A DNA stretch of 64,000 nt from the NCBI GenBank assembly GCA_003864495.1, contig ML133432.1, positions 310,001 through 374,000 of the forward strand. Direction: 5' to 3'. The notes beneath the pieces are model-generated. The model was not told where the DNA came from, searched no databases, and worked only from the letters and a program-made list of their open reading frames with translations. How positions within the stretch are numbered: position 1 is the first letter of the stretch; each line of letters begins with the position of its first letter. Origin of the DNA: Nemopilema nomurai (lineage: Eukaryota; Cnidaria; Scyphozoa; Rhizostomeae; Rhizostomatidae). Made by a program: the position numbers and the translations under genes. Shown piece after piece: positions 37,252 to 52,200 of the stretch.

Positions 37252-40200
37252 CTGAAATTAAATTCACTGAATTTTGTTTGAATTACTAAAACTGATGTAA
37301 GAATAAGATTTTCACTTACACACTGGAATGCTTCCTTGCCTTGTGAAGTACGCCATTGCATTTCTCATTGCAAGTATGACTGTAAAAAAGGCAGGTTGAC
37401 ACTTTAGCCTTTGTGATAAAACAAATCACAGACATTGAAAAATTTGCGATTTACTCAGGGGGGTAGGTGATGAAATAGTCTCTGGTTTGTCTCCAAGGTA
37501 AACCAACATGCTAAAGGTATAGGCATGAAGCAATGGATGGGCAACTCATTCATGCTTGATGGTAGATGGAAACGAAAAGGTTACTTACTACTATCTACAT
37601 CATTGAATGAAAATTTGTATTTAAGAAAAGCCGGGTTTTCATTGTGAAGGTCCTTGATGACAACACCAGAAGGATCTAGAATATCAAAAACAGAAAAGTT
37701 ATTACATTGAATCAATGTTACATATTAATTTCAGGTAAATCCTCCAAAATGGTGAACTACTTCTGTGAACTACCAAAATGGTATTGCGAACCAAAGTCAG
37801 TGTTACTTTCATGGGCGCTGGAGCCACAGGAGCAGCGCGGGGCAGCCAAAAGCCTGAAAAATTGGTTTGGGAGAATTTTGAAAGCCGTAGAATAAATTCC
37901 ACATGTTTGCAGCAGAAAAACTTGCTGTAAAAGCAAAAGGAAATTTGGCAACAGGGAAAAATCAAAGAACACTTCTTTAAAGACTCTTACAACCAAGACA
38001 CATTTTTAGTGATTTGATTTGTTGCTTCCCTCTGTTTACTCCATGTTAAGTTCCTTTCTTTGTCGCATTACGCTTGATATCATCGGCAATGTGAATTTTC
38101 ATCTGACTTTTTACTGAATCGAACGTTTTCGCTCATTTCTACATCTTCCGCACTGTTTGGTTACACTGTGAGCGTGGAATCGAAATGTTTTGCAGTTTTT
38201 TCTCATTCGCAATCACACTTATGTACGCTTCCATTGCTCTCATGGTCACTACCACACTATATATAGAAAAGATGTCTAGTACAAACAGCTTTTGCTAGAT
38301 AACCATTCCCGGATTGTTTCAACTGAATAATTTTGACATCAGGTGCCTTATCCGGGGTTTCGGACACGCCGCATCATATAGCGTCCAACGCTTCTGGTTA
38401 TTTTCAAACCAATTCTTACTGAAAAGGAGAATTTTCAGCCCATTGCCTTTGATAAGTCAAAGACAAATCCACTTCATTTTTTAACCGAGAGAGATGTTGA
38501 GTGAACTGAATATTCGTAAGTCACTAACGTGTAAACAAAAGATAAGAATCATTTGCAATCAACAAATAACATAACTTTGTTTAACTTCTTTAAGAGAATA
38601 ATTGCAAAGAAAATTGCCACTAAACCTCTGTTATAAAAATAAATTTATTTGACATTGAGGGACATTACATAAAGTGTCATATAGTGTTTTATAATGTCAT
38701 ATATTTTGAAAGGTATCAACAATTCGTTATTGCAACAGAGAAATTCGTTATTTCTTTTTGGGTTGGCACTTGAATTATATTACGGGGAGGCTGTGCTTTG
38801 TTACAGAAATAATAAAATAATGTTACAGATAGAAGAGATATAAACTTAATAGCCAAAAGCCAATAAAGGGACTAACCTAAGAAGAAAACCCTAGGATAAT
38901 ATCCACCGTCCACAACAAACTGCGTGTCCTCTGGTTCCTCGTCATCCTAAAAGAAGACGGTTATGTATTGAAACGCGAAGCCTTGAAACACCATGAAAAA
39001 GGCATTTGATCTTCACTTTTCATTAAACCTCAGCTTTTGAAATCCTTTGATTCAATTTGATCCAGTCAAATTCACTTTTTACTTTATCTTGCATGTGTGT
39101 TTTAAAGTGATACAAGCATCTTTCAGCTATTATACATGAGATTTGGCAGCAATGTTTAAAAAGACATCTTCAAAAGCTAATAGCAGTGTTTTCTGAGTGG
39201 TTTTCCATAGATTGGAGTAGTAATTTATATGCTATGACAAAATCTGGCGTATAATGTGAACACCTACCTCAATATTGACCATAATGAAGTTCCTACTGAG
39301 CTCGAAAACATCATATGACTCGGCAAAACCTGGTTTAAGGGCTGCAAAATCAAAATTACAAAGTTAGGAAAAGTTACGAAAAAAGACTGAGGGGAGTTTC
39401 AAGAAAGCTCTTGCAAACGGAATGTAAGAAAAAGCACTTGGGAAAGTTCATTGCCGTGATCATAAGGAATTTCAAGGACAAAAAGGCTAGCAAACATTCT
39501 AACGCCATCTCAGATAGTCTTGATTATTCTGTTGCTACTGAAATTGAAGCGCCTCAACTAAGGAAAACTGGCATACAATTGCAACAAAATTTGAACTGAT
39601 TTTCTAAAATCAATCTTCCGTTTGAGTTACCTTTAATCATTAGATATTTTTTTTAAAAATTTTAAAATTTTGCATAGTTATCATGCTTCATGTGTCTTGT
39701 CTTTAACATCTTTCTAATTCTAATTTCACCTTTGCAAGCGGAGCACCATGTTCTATGAATGATAACCATCAATGGCTTGTTGCTGCAAAAAAATGAAAGC
39801 AAATGAAGTCCCCCTAAATATCGGGACCAGAAAACAATAAACAAGTGAAGAGAGGGGGAGTACTTGACCTAAAGTTCAATCTTTGTGTTAACCTCCTCAG
39901 AGCGGTAGAAATGGCCAATCAATTTGACATTCAGTGCCAGTTTTGTCTGACTTCGAATGGTATTCATGCTTTTGAATACCTGTCAGCAATTAATTGATGG
40001 AAATAAAAGAAGATATCAGAGAAACCACATATGCTCCCCAGGCGGTGCAATTAAGAGTTCATTTGAGTTGCTACGGTCAGAAGGTAGTAGATTTTCACTA
40101 TTGGTAAACAATTCAGAGCAACTTTACCGAGTTTGACATAGATAGTCGAGGATAATAGAATCATTGCTCTACTTGGCTATCATTCAGTGACTTAGGCTGC

Positions 40201-43200
40201 TCTAAAGATTCTCTTACTGCAACATGTACAGCCAATTGACTCTTAAGAGTGCAGCCTTCATATCACATCAAAACAAACAGAAGCAAAGCTGCTGGAATGG
40301 CACAATCATATCTGGTTCTGGAAAAGAGATGGTAGCAACTGATAGGGACTTTGTTGGCGAATTCTTAATTAAAGATTCATACTATTCTTTGGCAACTTCC
40401 TTTCCTTTGGCCAAGGTATGCCAGTCGATGTAGTCTCCGAAACCTATGAATGCAGGAAATTAGATTGAATGTCAAGTGAAAATCTTTAAAAGCTTCAAGC
40501 TTTAACTGGGAGTTATCTTTGAAACAATGACTAGCTTCATTGATTTCAGCTGCCTACATAACATTAATGTTTCTACATTTCGTACAGATCATGAGCATGC
40601 ATTAGCATTGTGCCTTTTAAGGCTTCCCTCTGGTGCAAGACTCCTACATCAGAAAGGCAGTTTTCCTTAAACAGTTGGCATATTTTTCAGCTTGCATCTG
40701 AAACATTTTGCACTTGAAACAGTTTGGATTTGAAACAGTTTGGATCTGAAACAGTTTGGATCTGATACAGTTTGTATCTGAAACATTTTGTACTTGAAAC
40801 AGTTTGGATCTGAAACAATTTGTATCTGAAATAGTTTGCATCTGAAACATTTTGCTTTTGAAACAGTTTGGATCTGAAACAGTTTGGATCTGAAACATTT
40901 TGGATCTGAAACAGTTTGGATCTGAAACAGTTTGGATCTGAAACAGTTTGGACCTGAACCAGTTTGCATCTGAAACAGATTGTATTTGAACCAGCCAGCA
41001 TTTTAACGGTATTTTAAAGGTAACAAGATATAAAAAATTCGCACTACGATAATATGCTTGATTGCAAAAGTTCAGCTTCAATTTCAATTTTGCCATTCCT
41101 AGATTGATATGGTCCTATCTTTTACAGACTTAGTTAAGCATAAGTCAGCACGGATAACGCAAAAATTTGAAAATAGCATAGCACGTCCATATAAAATAAA
41201 CACACCAAGATCAAATGACATCTATGACCATTCTTTGAAGATATGAAAGGTTAAAAAGTTGTTAGAATGTCACAATGCTTTAATATGGGTACCCAGTTAG
41301 GGGGGAAAAACTCAAATCAATGGATCTTCTACAGAGAATGAAGCATTTGGATATCAGGAAGACGACATCAAGACCAAAGAAGATAAGGCTACGCACAAAC
41401 TATTGAAAGAAAGTACTTCGAATATTTATTTACCTCTTGCTAGAGAAACGTTGATTGCCTCTTTGGCCGACTGCATGGCTTTGATCACTAGAATAAGAGT
41501 TTCATGATATAGATTGTTCACAGTAGAAAGGCTCAAAAAATAGATGCAATGAATTAATGGTTAGCAAAAACGCCGCCACTACCCAACAAAAGTAGAAACG
41601 TAGACAATCTTCTCGTGTTTTGAGATTGAGACTTTCAATAAAACTGTGTATTAAGTGCCAAACGCAGACGAACAGATAATCTTGTTTGGCACCAGATCAA
41701 CTTGAAAATCGACGTGCGGTATTCATTAGTTTGTCTATAATAACAATCCAAAACCGTATAAACGGAATGGTTATATAGTTTGCATGTGACTTAGGACAAA
41801 TTGCTGAGAATTGCTGTATTCATCTTAGACTTTTGTTGACTTCAAATCAAGAACACTCTCAATTGCAAATATACAACTAGAATTAGCTCGTACGGAAACG
41901 TTTGACTCCGACTACACCCTTAAGTCTCTGGGCCTGGCATGAGACTAGGACAGGATGTTTTGCGATTCAAAAGGCGAAATCATAGGCACGTGTATGAATT
42001 GTGAAGCACATGATCTTGTCCTCATTAGATGCCTTTCAGAAAAACAAGACTAAAGTCCATAAACTACAAACTAACTCTTAATTACTAAATAATCTCAGTC
42101 TTACATGAACGTACGCAGCTTCTGGCTAGGCAGCAGTAATAGCGAGATAAGGCTCAAAACCGAACAGTGTGTCTGTTGAATCGGGTTACCTCTTTGTGTA
42201 TCGATGCTTTCGCCTCAATCAGAAGAATACCTCAAGTTGCGCTTCTGTGACCATTAATATTCAGTTCTTCGGGCATTTTCAGTGTTTTAAAGGACCCTCA
42301 GATTATCTATTCTTCACCCTTAATCGGTTTTCATGAGAGCAACAGTTGCTGGCCGTAATAGTTGGTCCAAAGGACAATTGGGAGGGGGTAAAACATGGAC
42401 TAATTTTCGTCATATCGTCACATCACATAAGTCGATTGCATTGTATCCCATGCTTGGTCAAGAGCAGTAGATGCCTTCTCCTTGCCACTTGTAAATAGGC
42501 AAAGGACTCGATATTTGTTGTTTTGTGACGTTTTAAAAATCATAGAAGCATTGGCTCTGAAACGATTCTTGAAAGTAACTGCCCAACTACGCAGCATCAG
42601 TGAGCATTTCAATACCAGCTATTTACAAGTCATTTTTAGGTAGGTAGTACCGCGTTTCCTCTATAAAAGAGCGCTTGGGTTTTTTACATGCTTTATTCTA
42701 ATCTTTTTATATCCAAAGAAAGTTAATAAAATGTGCTTTGATAACAAATCTTGAAATTCATTTTGAATTCATATTCAGAAAATTTTCAAAATACTTCATT
42801 TTATGTTTGTCTCCGGTATTAGAGCAGGGAAGCTACGGGGGACTATCGACCTCGTCCCCTGAATCTCCCACTCCATTCAACAACGGAGCGGCGAAAGTTT
42901 TGGTCCGTAATTCAACGCCGCCTCTCTGTGTAGTTATCGCAATAAAAGCAATGATTTTTTCGATTCTGCTTTTGAAATGTAATATACGGATTATCAATAT
43001 AGATATTTGACTTACACAGATCTTTTCTTTCTGGAGTAAGATGTTGTGATTAATAATACAATGAAAGATAAATCTTTCGTCTGAATAAGCCAAAGATTAT
43101 TAAAAAAACTCAAATCTCACTTTCATCTGCAGTCTTGTAATAGAACTTGGTCAACGGGTATTCCGTGTCCGTGTTGTTGATGTCGCTTCGAACCGTGCCT

Positions 43201-46200
43201 TTGTTATCTATGCGAGAAATGTGGAAACATTGTAGCAATAAATTCCAGAAAACTTGTTTGCACTGTCCAAAGCAACAACTGCAATGCCTTGACATGAGCC
43301 GAAACAAAGAGCCAATCAACTGCGTTTTCTGAGCACCCGTACGGGCATCTGATTGGCTGTCGAAAACAATTGTCTTTCTCGCAGCATGGGAATAACTACT
43401 GCTGTTTTCAAATCGAGAAAGCAAGGTCTTTGCCCAGAGCTTATGCTGAGAAGCCACTATTTATCAACACTCCACAAAAACGGTGTGCCCTCGGTCCCTT
43501 TTTTGCTGTTCACAAACACTTGCTCGTGTTTTCTACTTATTTGCAAGAGGAAGTAAAAGAAAAGGGGTGGGTTTGAGACTTCAGAACAAAGTTTGTACTG
43601 CACGAAAAAGATTCTAACAATACAGATGGTACTGCCCTGACTACGGAAAATAGGGTAAAGAGTGACAATGATACAGTTTAATAATAAGATGAGCTCCATC
43701 AAGGCCTTGTTCATCAGCAATTCCTTTGAAAAGATGAAAGGGCATCTTGGCATCCACGCACCACTGCCTCCCTCGACCAATTTGGTTAATAAACGACTAT
43801 CTTTACTCACCCAGGAAAAAGACACGGGGTGTGTACTGTCCATCGATGTCATACTTCTCATCAGATGCCGCACTGTGGTCCTAGCAAGGAATTCATAGGA
43901 CAATCAGCACGACAAGTAGCATTTGAACAGCAACAGCTCGGAAACCCCAGTTAAAAGTCCAGCGAATGGTCAACTTATCACGAACAATCCCAGTTAGGAA
44001 TGTTTAGTGAGTACAGAACGAACTAAAACCATATGACGTCAGAGAACTACAACTGGACATTCGCTAAAACACTTGAAAAGCCATTGAAAGGCGTTTATGA
44101 ATAAACTGCAAATGAATCTTTCATCAATATATCACCATGCACGGGAAATCTAGTGTGCAAACTTTATTCATGTTAAGTGAGAGCTACATTGTATGCCTGA
44201 CAACATTCATGCAAAACGGTTGAAGTAGGGGATGCTCTTTAGTCACAAAGCATACCTCAGCTGTGATCATGACAAAATGTTTGCTCAGCTTGATGATGTC
44301 ATTTGACTCGGTGAACATTCTGGCAAATGCTGTAAATAAATGCAGGAAAATTTGTTTATATACGCTAAAAATTTAAAAACTTTTCTGAAAATGCGTACTT
44401 AAAGATGCTCGTTGTGAGTGAAAAATATTCTTTGGGAAAGAAAATTACATAGCTTGCTTTTCAATGAGAAACGTTCAGGAAAACATCGGGGAATTCTCGG
44501 GAAGACAGGTTTGTCCGTCAACAGCCGAAAAACTGAAAGTGCTTAGCCAAAATAAAGCTCTCCTATCATTAAACGTACAAAAATTTGTCCCCAAGGGTCC
44601 ACCCTCCTCCCCTATTTTGCTTGTGAATTGAGTCAATACATTTCTTGCTGATGGTGCCTCTAATCTTGAAGACGAGATAACAAAGGCATTTGTATAACGT
44701 TTATTGGGCTTCTAGTGTCCACACAAAGGAGAAGAAACAGCTTAAGTCAGTCTTTTGATTAATTGAGGGAAACCATGAATTAAGAACTCGTTTGAGATGT
44801 GGTTGCAGCTAACTTGAATTGAATGACGGTATTAATGAGCAAGGGGCAGAAATTACAGGTTGAAATTTGAAAATAACAAGCCGGTTGTGAATAAGAATTA
44901 ATGTTGAGAGTTTATCATGATAGCCGCTTTGAAAACACATTTTATTTTGTAAAAAACAGCCTAGCTTACGAATTCACCAATAATCATTAGGCTTTGTGCC
45001 ACGATATAATAATGAATTTATCTTTCTCCAATTGAAGTTTGTGAGAAAGGATATCGGAAAATTTCACTTCCGTAAAGTGCATAAATCAAATGCACATCCA
45101 TCCAATTTCTCGAAAACAATTGATTGCAAAAGGGGGAACCGAAAGCTAGAATTTCCAATTCTTGTCAAGGTAAAAGATTAACATAGTGTTAGCAAGAGGA
45201 AAACACCGGCGACTAGGGATATTGAAACTGAGACAAGACAGCGGAACGAGGCGTATAATGTTGTCTTGAATGCTTTAAAGGCTGTCAACGTTATGGCAAT
45301 GGCTCTTTGGCACTAAAGAACATAAGAGAATATGTATGCCTCATACCTTTGGAAAAGCTGCACCAACTATTGTGGAATATAAGCATTGCAGCTCTGTGAC
45401 TGAAATACAAAAAGACAAAACCCGGTTACAAATTGAACTCAAGATATTGAGCAAAATTAGCTGTATGACACGAGCTAACGTTGCAGCCTCAATTAAATTT
45501 CATTCTACACCACACATTGGGTGTTGCTTGCCATGGCCTTCCAGTGCTTTTGCTAAAACCATGCAAATGGCCACCCAAAGACTAAATAATTGTTCAGCTC
45601 ATAGCTGTGTTGCAGTTACCTCTTCTTCGCTTCATCCAATCCAGCTTCCAGATCGTACCATTTTATTTTGTCTCCAAGTACTGTGTATGAAAGATCGTTG
45701 AAAACTTTCATAAGGACATTGATTGGAAAGAATCATTGTAGCATTAGGAGTGCTGATTACAATTATCACAATTGTTGCAATTGTGGTTAGAATTATTATC
45801 ATCATGAATTAACTAATGGCTGATGATGCTGCTAATAGTTCCCATTGAGATTACAACATCACTGAAGCTTTCTTTGCTTATTTTACTGAAAGTAGATGCT
45901 TCATTCTGCAGCAGACTAACCACGGAAATGCTTAAGCAAAAAGTGCAACTGGCTTTTTGATAAGTGCATGAATGGATGCTTCTTAGACCAGTAAATAAAG
46001 GCGCTATCTACTATTAAAATCTTATATCAAATTACAGTCTTTTGTACCTTGACACAAATATGTTATATTAAGTAGATTTGCGGTAGATTAAAGGGAATAG
46101 CTCCATGCGATAATGCACCTGAAGCTTCCTTTGGTTCCTCTCGCTCCCCAAGTTTCATTTCAAGAGCCTTTCTCATGTTTGCAGCAACTAGAAACGTAAT

Positions 46201-49200
46201 TGAAAAAATTATGCTGATGCTTTCCTTAGATAATGCTACGAAAACTCATGCATGCTAATGCGGGGAATTTTCACTTTATTGCTACTATTGACTACTTTTA
46301 TCGTTTGAACGCTACAAAAGGTTATACTAGAACATCAGTTAAATTTGCCCTAAAAGTGTCTTTTTATCATGAAAACTGGCTAAGATACAGTGTATCACAG
46401 TACATTCCTATACTGTGATATAGGAATGCAATGTGTGTGAGAAGAAACAACAATAGCATTTTAGCTTGTTGTTGAAAACAGTGTGTTTCCTTTTGGTATT
46501 CATTCAAAGCAAGTTGTACAACATCATGTTACTATTTGCCAACATTTTGAGATGATTGATAAAAACATACTTGTTTCACCATCGCCATAAGCATACTGTA
46601 CTTTCTTGAAACCTTCCAGCTCATTTTTCAGGCTCGGCTCGACGATACCATTTGAATCTAAAGATAAATTGTGATTTACAGTTCTCTTAGTTGCTCTAAG
46701 TGGATTAGGCCCATTGGAAAATGGGAAGCACGTCGTGTGTTTTGCAACAAATCCTCTCTAATAGGCTTCCCAAACATGCATCTCCGCTTTTTCCGTCATC
46801 TGTGGTTTCCCTCTTTCACAACAGATACTAAACCACTAAAAATTTACTACGTGAAATATAATTTGATGGAAAGGATGGTATCATTTTAAAGAAAAGCTAC
46901 GCATGAAATGTTGAGGTGCAGCATCGTTATAACATATTATTGCAATGTTTCAATGATGTATTGTTTGAAAACCTAAATCCCATATCTAGATGGGCCTACC
47001 ATATAGAATAACTTGCATGAAATTGAGTTACTGTTCGCTGCAGCGACATAAATGATTCCTAACCTCCTATTTCAAAATCATCGATTTTCAAAACTAAATT
47101 GCACTTCACCTTGAGATTCCTCTCTTCTAAAACTCTTTGACAAATTCTGATCCTATCCTTATGAATTCCGTTCTTTATTCATTTATTCGTTGATTTAATT
47201 TGCATATTTTCGAGTCCTTGCGAGTCCTTAGATATCCAATGCATATTTTCTCACAGTTGAAACATTCCAAAAAGAGCGTGTTTGAGCTCCCACCATTTAT
47301 AATAGAAACTAGACAAGTATTTACCCAAGAAGAAAATTCTGGGGATGTAGGCACCATCAATGTCAAACTGGGCGTCAGTTGGCTCTTCGTCATCCTTGAA
47401 AAAAACAGTTGAAACTTTTTCAAGCAAAGACATTGAAAGTACCGTTAACAAAAAACAAAAAGAAGCCATTTAATTTCGTTAATAACATTGTTTCATGTTA
47501 TCGGTTCATGCGAGCGAATTATGAAAAATAGTTGTCTGTTCTGTTTGCGCCGTTTATTTTGTTTTTTGAACAGGCATGTTCAGTACCCGTGGATGTCATC
47601 AAGGAGGTAGAGAGTGCATCAAATTTTGAGCAGACCATCCGTTTCTTTTCTCAGCTCTTTTCTCATTTGAAGCAAATTAGATTTAATGGAATACAAATTC
47701 ATCAAATGTTTAGAAAGGTGCTTCTTGGATCTCTCCAGAGCGGCATTATAATTGAGTAAAGTATCAAACTTTGATTAAAACATATGGACTTGCTTGTTTA
47801 AACCAGTCTCTAATGGAGTAGCGATTGGAAATAAAGAGACCCATTCGTAAAGCTCGTTCTTTACTCGAACGTGAAACTTTCACGTGAGATGAAATCAGTT
47901 GAAATTGGAAGTTAATTGCCCTTTCCACGAGAACACGAGGAAACATCTAAATAAGCATCATATGTTCTTCCTTTATCACTTCATTTCAGTTATTTAGATA
48001 TAACTTCCCACCATCTTCATTGACAATGTTTACACGGAAAATTTCAACAAATGCAATTGAAACAAGAAGTAAGCTAAACAACCCAAAAGGTTAAACCCAT
48101 CTCTGTGATCACTCTAAAATGCACAACTAAAGCAGCATCTAGAAATAAAAAACATACCAGACAATTGATCATGACAAACTTCTTGCTCAGCTCTGCGATC
48201 TCGTCACTTTGCTTGATTTTCGGCTTCAATGCTGAAAAATCGATCATTCATTTTCCTCCTTGAGCATGACACTCGTATTTCTAACTACAATTTGCTACAT
48301 ACTATTACATATAGCCCTAAACATCGTAAAAGATCCATACTTCCCGCATATTTTAGTTCATTAAACTTTAATCGTCGGTTGACTTTTGTGAAACAGTTTA
48401 TCTGGCAAATTTAAGAATGAATGCAAATATTTTTCCTACGTAATCTGTTGACGCCAAACAAAGGCAGGTTTGCGCTCGATGAGAGGCTGTCTTAGACACA
48501 GCTTTTGGTTCGACTTTGCTGTTTGCGACCTAAATTCACAGTGGAATACTCATCGCTTGCAGCAGAATTGCAAGAATTGAGCAGCCAAATACGAAATTTT
48601 ACCGCTCTCTAGGTTGATTGAAACTTGCAAGGGAATAAAACACAGACATTTATTCCAGGAATTGCTTTTAGCTTGAGAAACTGACTGTGAAATATAAGAT
48701 GGGCTTCCGCGCAGTTTCGCTTCTAGCCACCCCTTTATTATCCTCAATAGCTGGTATTTTCATGCTTCAAGCACTCTACTCTAGTTTTCGATTGAAATTA
48801 GATTATAATGAATGAGAATGAGAATCTCAGCGCCGGCTTACCTTTGCAAGCACCACAGTAAGTTTTGTGGATCATAAGCATTACTGGTTTTTTCCTAAAA
48901 AGAGAAGGCAGTGGCTATCTTTAGAACAACGCAGGTAATTACAAAAGGAATAGAAACTTTAATATGATAAAAACAGTTGATCCTGTTTTCGTGTACCTTC
49001 AAAAAGAGGCTAAAATTATATTTTTAATACAACCATCGTCAGTAATTAGCAAAAGTCTTACAAATATTAATACTGTGGTGCAAAGGTCCTGAAAGCCATA
49101 ATGTTAGAAATCAGGTATTTTCGTCTACTCATCAAATTAAAAAGGATTTTATTTTGACTTCAAATCCCGCCACTGTTGCATGTCGACTTGAAAATCAACA

Positions 49201-52200
49201 GCTCTTTAAAGTGACCAAGCGCAACCGTTTTCACGACAATCTGATCTCAGAAACAAGTTTGTTTATGTTTAATCTCAAGTGTTCATCCGATTATTGCTAT
49301 ATCAGAAGCTGTGCAACTTTGTTAACTGTGTAGTCAATTAATAGAGCAAGTAATTACGCGCATGCCTCACTGTATTAAATACTCTGGATCAAGCTATAAG
49401 AGTCTGAATTTTGTTCATTCATAAATCGCAACTCATCATGTAATACAAGCAATTGTACTCACTGCTCCTTCGCAAGGGCGAGACCATCGGCGTATGGTTT
49501 CCAATCAATGTGAGTGCCCATTCCTTCAAAGCAAACATAACTTGTGAACACGAGGCATTGAATGCAGAAGGTGGGAGGCATTTTTCAGTGCTTTGTTCCA
49601 GCTTAAATTTTGTATAGAAAATCGGGCGAGCAGGGCAACATTATGTAGTGAAAATGAGCTTTTTGTTGGCAGATGGACAAGCATCCGACTTACCCCTGTC
49701 TAGTGCTGGCTTCACTGTGGCCATGTGCTCGAGAACTCTGTCCATTGACTTGATGACTGTCGAAAAATCACCAATTGAAGCTATTAACCCAGTCATTGGC
49801 AAACAAGCTTAAGACAACTTGGCATTTTCAAATTGACGAATTCACAATCGTGAGAATTTGATTTTGCTGATGAAAAATTGTGAAAAATAAAGTGAAAACA
49901 TACGTTCGTCTGGCTCGCCGTAATAGAACTTGACATGCTTATGCTCTGTTCCGATGTTCCAGTGATCTTTAAGAATATCTCCATTGTTATCTAGATGGTT
50001 TGAGTGCACTTTATTAATTTTTGTGAAGTGATAGCAAGGTATTCAGAAGAAAAGCAATCAAATTTTGTATCCTTGAAATGTAAGCAACTTTCCAAGAGAC
50101 TTGCCTAAGAAAACAATCTTCGGGTAATACTCTCCATCGATGTCAAAGTCTTTTTTCTTCACAACTCTTTCCTCCTAAAATCAAAGATAGATGCGTCGTT
50201 AGAAATTCCATAACAAATGAACATGTTAACATCTCAGTGGATCGACCCCTAGTAAATATAAAGGCTCAAATCACCCTGGGCTTAATAGCGGCTCGTGCCA
50301 CAGACTCACCTCTGAGTTCACCATAATGAAGCTTTTGCTTTTTTCAACAAGTTCCTTAGAAGCAGCAATCTTTGGCTTAAGTCCTGCAAAGGCGAAGTGG
50401 CTATGGGGTTAAGGAGATTTTCATCCACTACAAAAAAGCCATTATTTTGATCTTTATTGCAGATTAGTTCTTTTATAACTAACATTCATCTACATTTTTA
50501 CTGTATAAGAGACATTGTTACTTTCACAAGAACATTCTGGAGTTTGACGAAATACTGACAACAGCAAAAATTTAATCTATAACTGCATTGCCTTTACTAC
50601 AGCTTTTAAAAAGATTTACTTTTACTAAAGATTTAAAAAGAAGTCAGCCTAGGTCTAATCATTTTAGCCGACAGCAAAAAAGTGAAAATAATGTCCTTGT
50701 GGCCGTAGTAAGGAGCTTCAAAGGGAGATAATAACACGGTTTTCAATAGAAATTCTGAAGGTCTTACTTTGGCATGAACCGCACCAGTCTTGATGGATAA
50801 TCAGAAGGATCGGTTTACCACTGTGAAAAAGCAGGAAAAGTTAGATACGAGTCTGGCATATCTGAGAGATAATAACAGACCTACACATTACAGCTCTTGC
50901 TTCGCTTTAAACTGTTTCTGGGATTAGGATAATTGCAGAATGACGGGTGAGACGAACTCTTTACTGCTTACTTTGTAGAAGTGAATGATTTTGCTAAGAA
51001 ACATTGAAAGTATTTGCCTATCTTCGGCTTACAAAGTAGTTCCAGCCCAAAGACTTTAGTACTTGACTTGTGGCATTTTGATACCTAAACTCTGGGCTTT
51101 AACATTGCATTTAAAGATTTTCTTCATTTGCATTACAATCAAATAAACTGATTTAATTTAAGACCTAGAATTTTGTGCAGTGCTTCGAAATCACGAATGA
51201 TTATTATAATATGTTAGTACCTTGACTTTGCCTCCGCCAGTGCAGCATCGTAGCTCTTCCATGCGTAGTCTGTGCCAAAACCTGATAAACATAATCAGCA
51301 CTGCTTATTGAATGAATATTTAGAATAAGAAATATTCAGCCCTTGTTCAGCTTGCTATGTTCTGCAACAGTGTTCGAGATTAGACTTTAGAATATAGCAG
51401 GTTGCATTACATTTATTGCATCATTTCTTCAACGTCCTTATCGCGCTATAACACATATTTTTACTGCATTCTGAAGACATCTCTTTACAATCCAGAGTTC
51501 CAAATTATGCAGCGTATATCTAAGAAGCCACCATCGTCAAAGAAGTTATAACAAAATTTCTTTTGAGTTTGTTCTTTTCGATGCTTTTGTCTACTGGTTT
51601 TTTCTAGGATAGGTCTACGATTTACCTTGATCTAAGGAAGTCTTGGCCAACGCCTTCTTCATGCTCTCGACAACTTGATCTGCTTTCTTGTAGAAATACC
51701 TTGTCTTCCCACCTCCATTGGTTATTTCGCTTATAACATTACCCTGGGCATCTGCAGAAAGACGACGCGATTAAACACTTGAGAAAAATTTAGCAAGATT
51801 AGGGCATGTCCCATTCCAACACAAGTAACAAAATCAGAACTATAATATATCAAAAGTACACACAAATTCTTCAAATAAACTTGTAAAATGGCTTTCAGTC
51901 TTTAATTAACACTAAATAAACATCTCGTAAGAAAAACACAAACTGGCCATAGGTGCAACTCGATCAAATATTGAAATGGAGCAGAGTCTGGTCCTAGAAA
52001 ATTGTCACTTGCATTTTCATTACCACTTTTTAGCCCTTATATTCCATTATTGACTTGAGTTTATCGGACAATACAAATGTTTTTGTGGCAGGTTAACAAA
52101 GTTAAATGAAATTTGAAAGTTATGCATAGATTTTATGACCACCTGTACCGATCTGATTTTGATGGCACCAATGGATGGTACAAATGGATGGCACAGTCGA

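Noticed and set aside
40644..41096. Long minus-strand frames (100, 104 and 150 codons) with a cysteine-rich 16-residue repeat
   Set aside because: They arise from a 16-bp tandem repeat without stops in any minus frame; three frames give the same peptide, which marks an artefact rather than a gene.
42418..42612. 64-codon minus-strand frame between modules 4 and 5
   Set aside because: It falls in intron 23 of the multi-thioredoxin gene, has no thioredoxin features, and the flanking exons join in phase without it.
44930..45000. Minus-strand sequence reading KPxLMII-like, first considered as the active-site exon of module 4
   Set aside because: It lacks cysteines, carries stops in the needed frame and has no acceptor; the exon at 45399-45347 has the exact 53-nt length, correct phases and a Cys.
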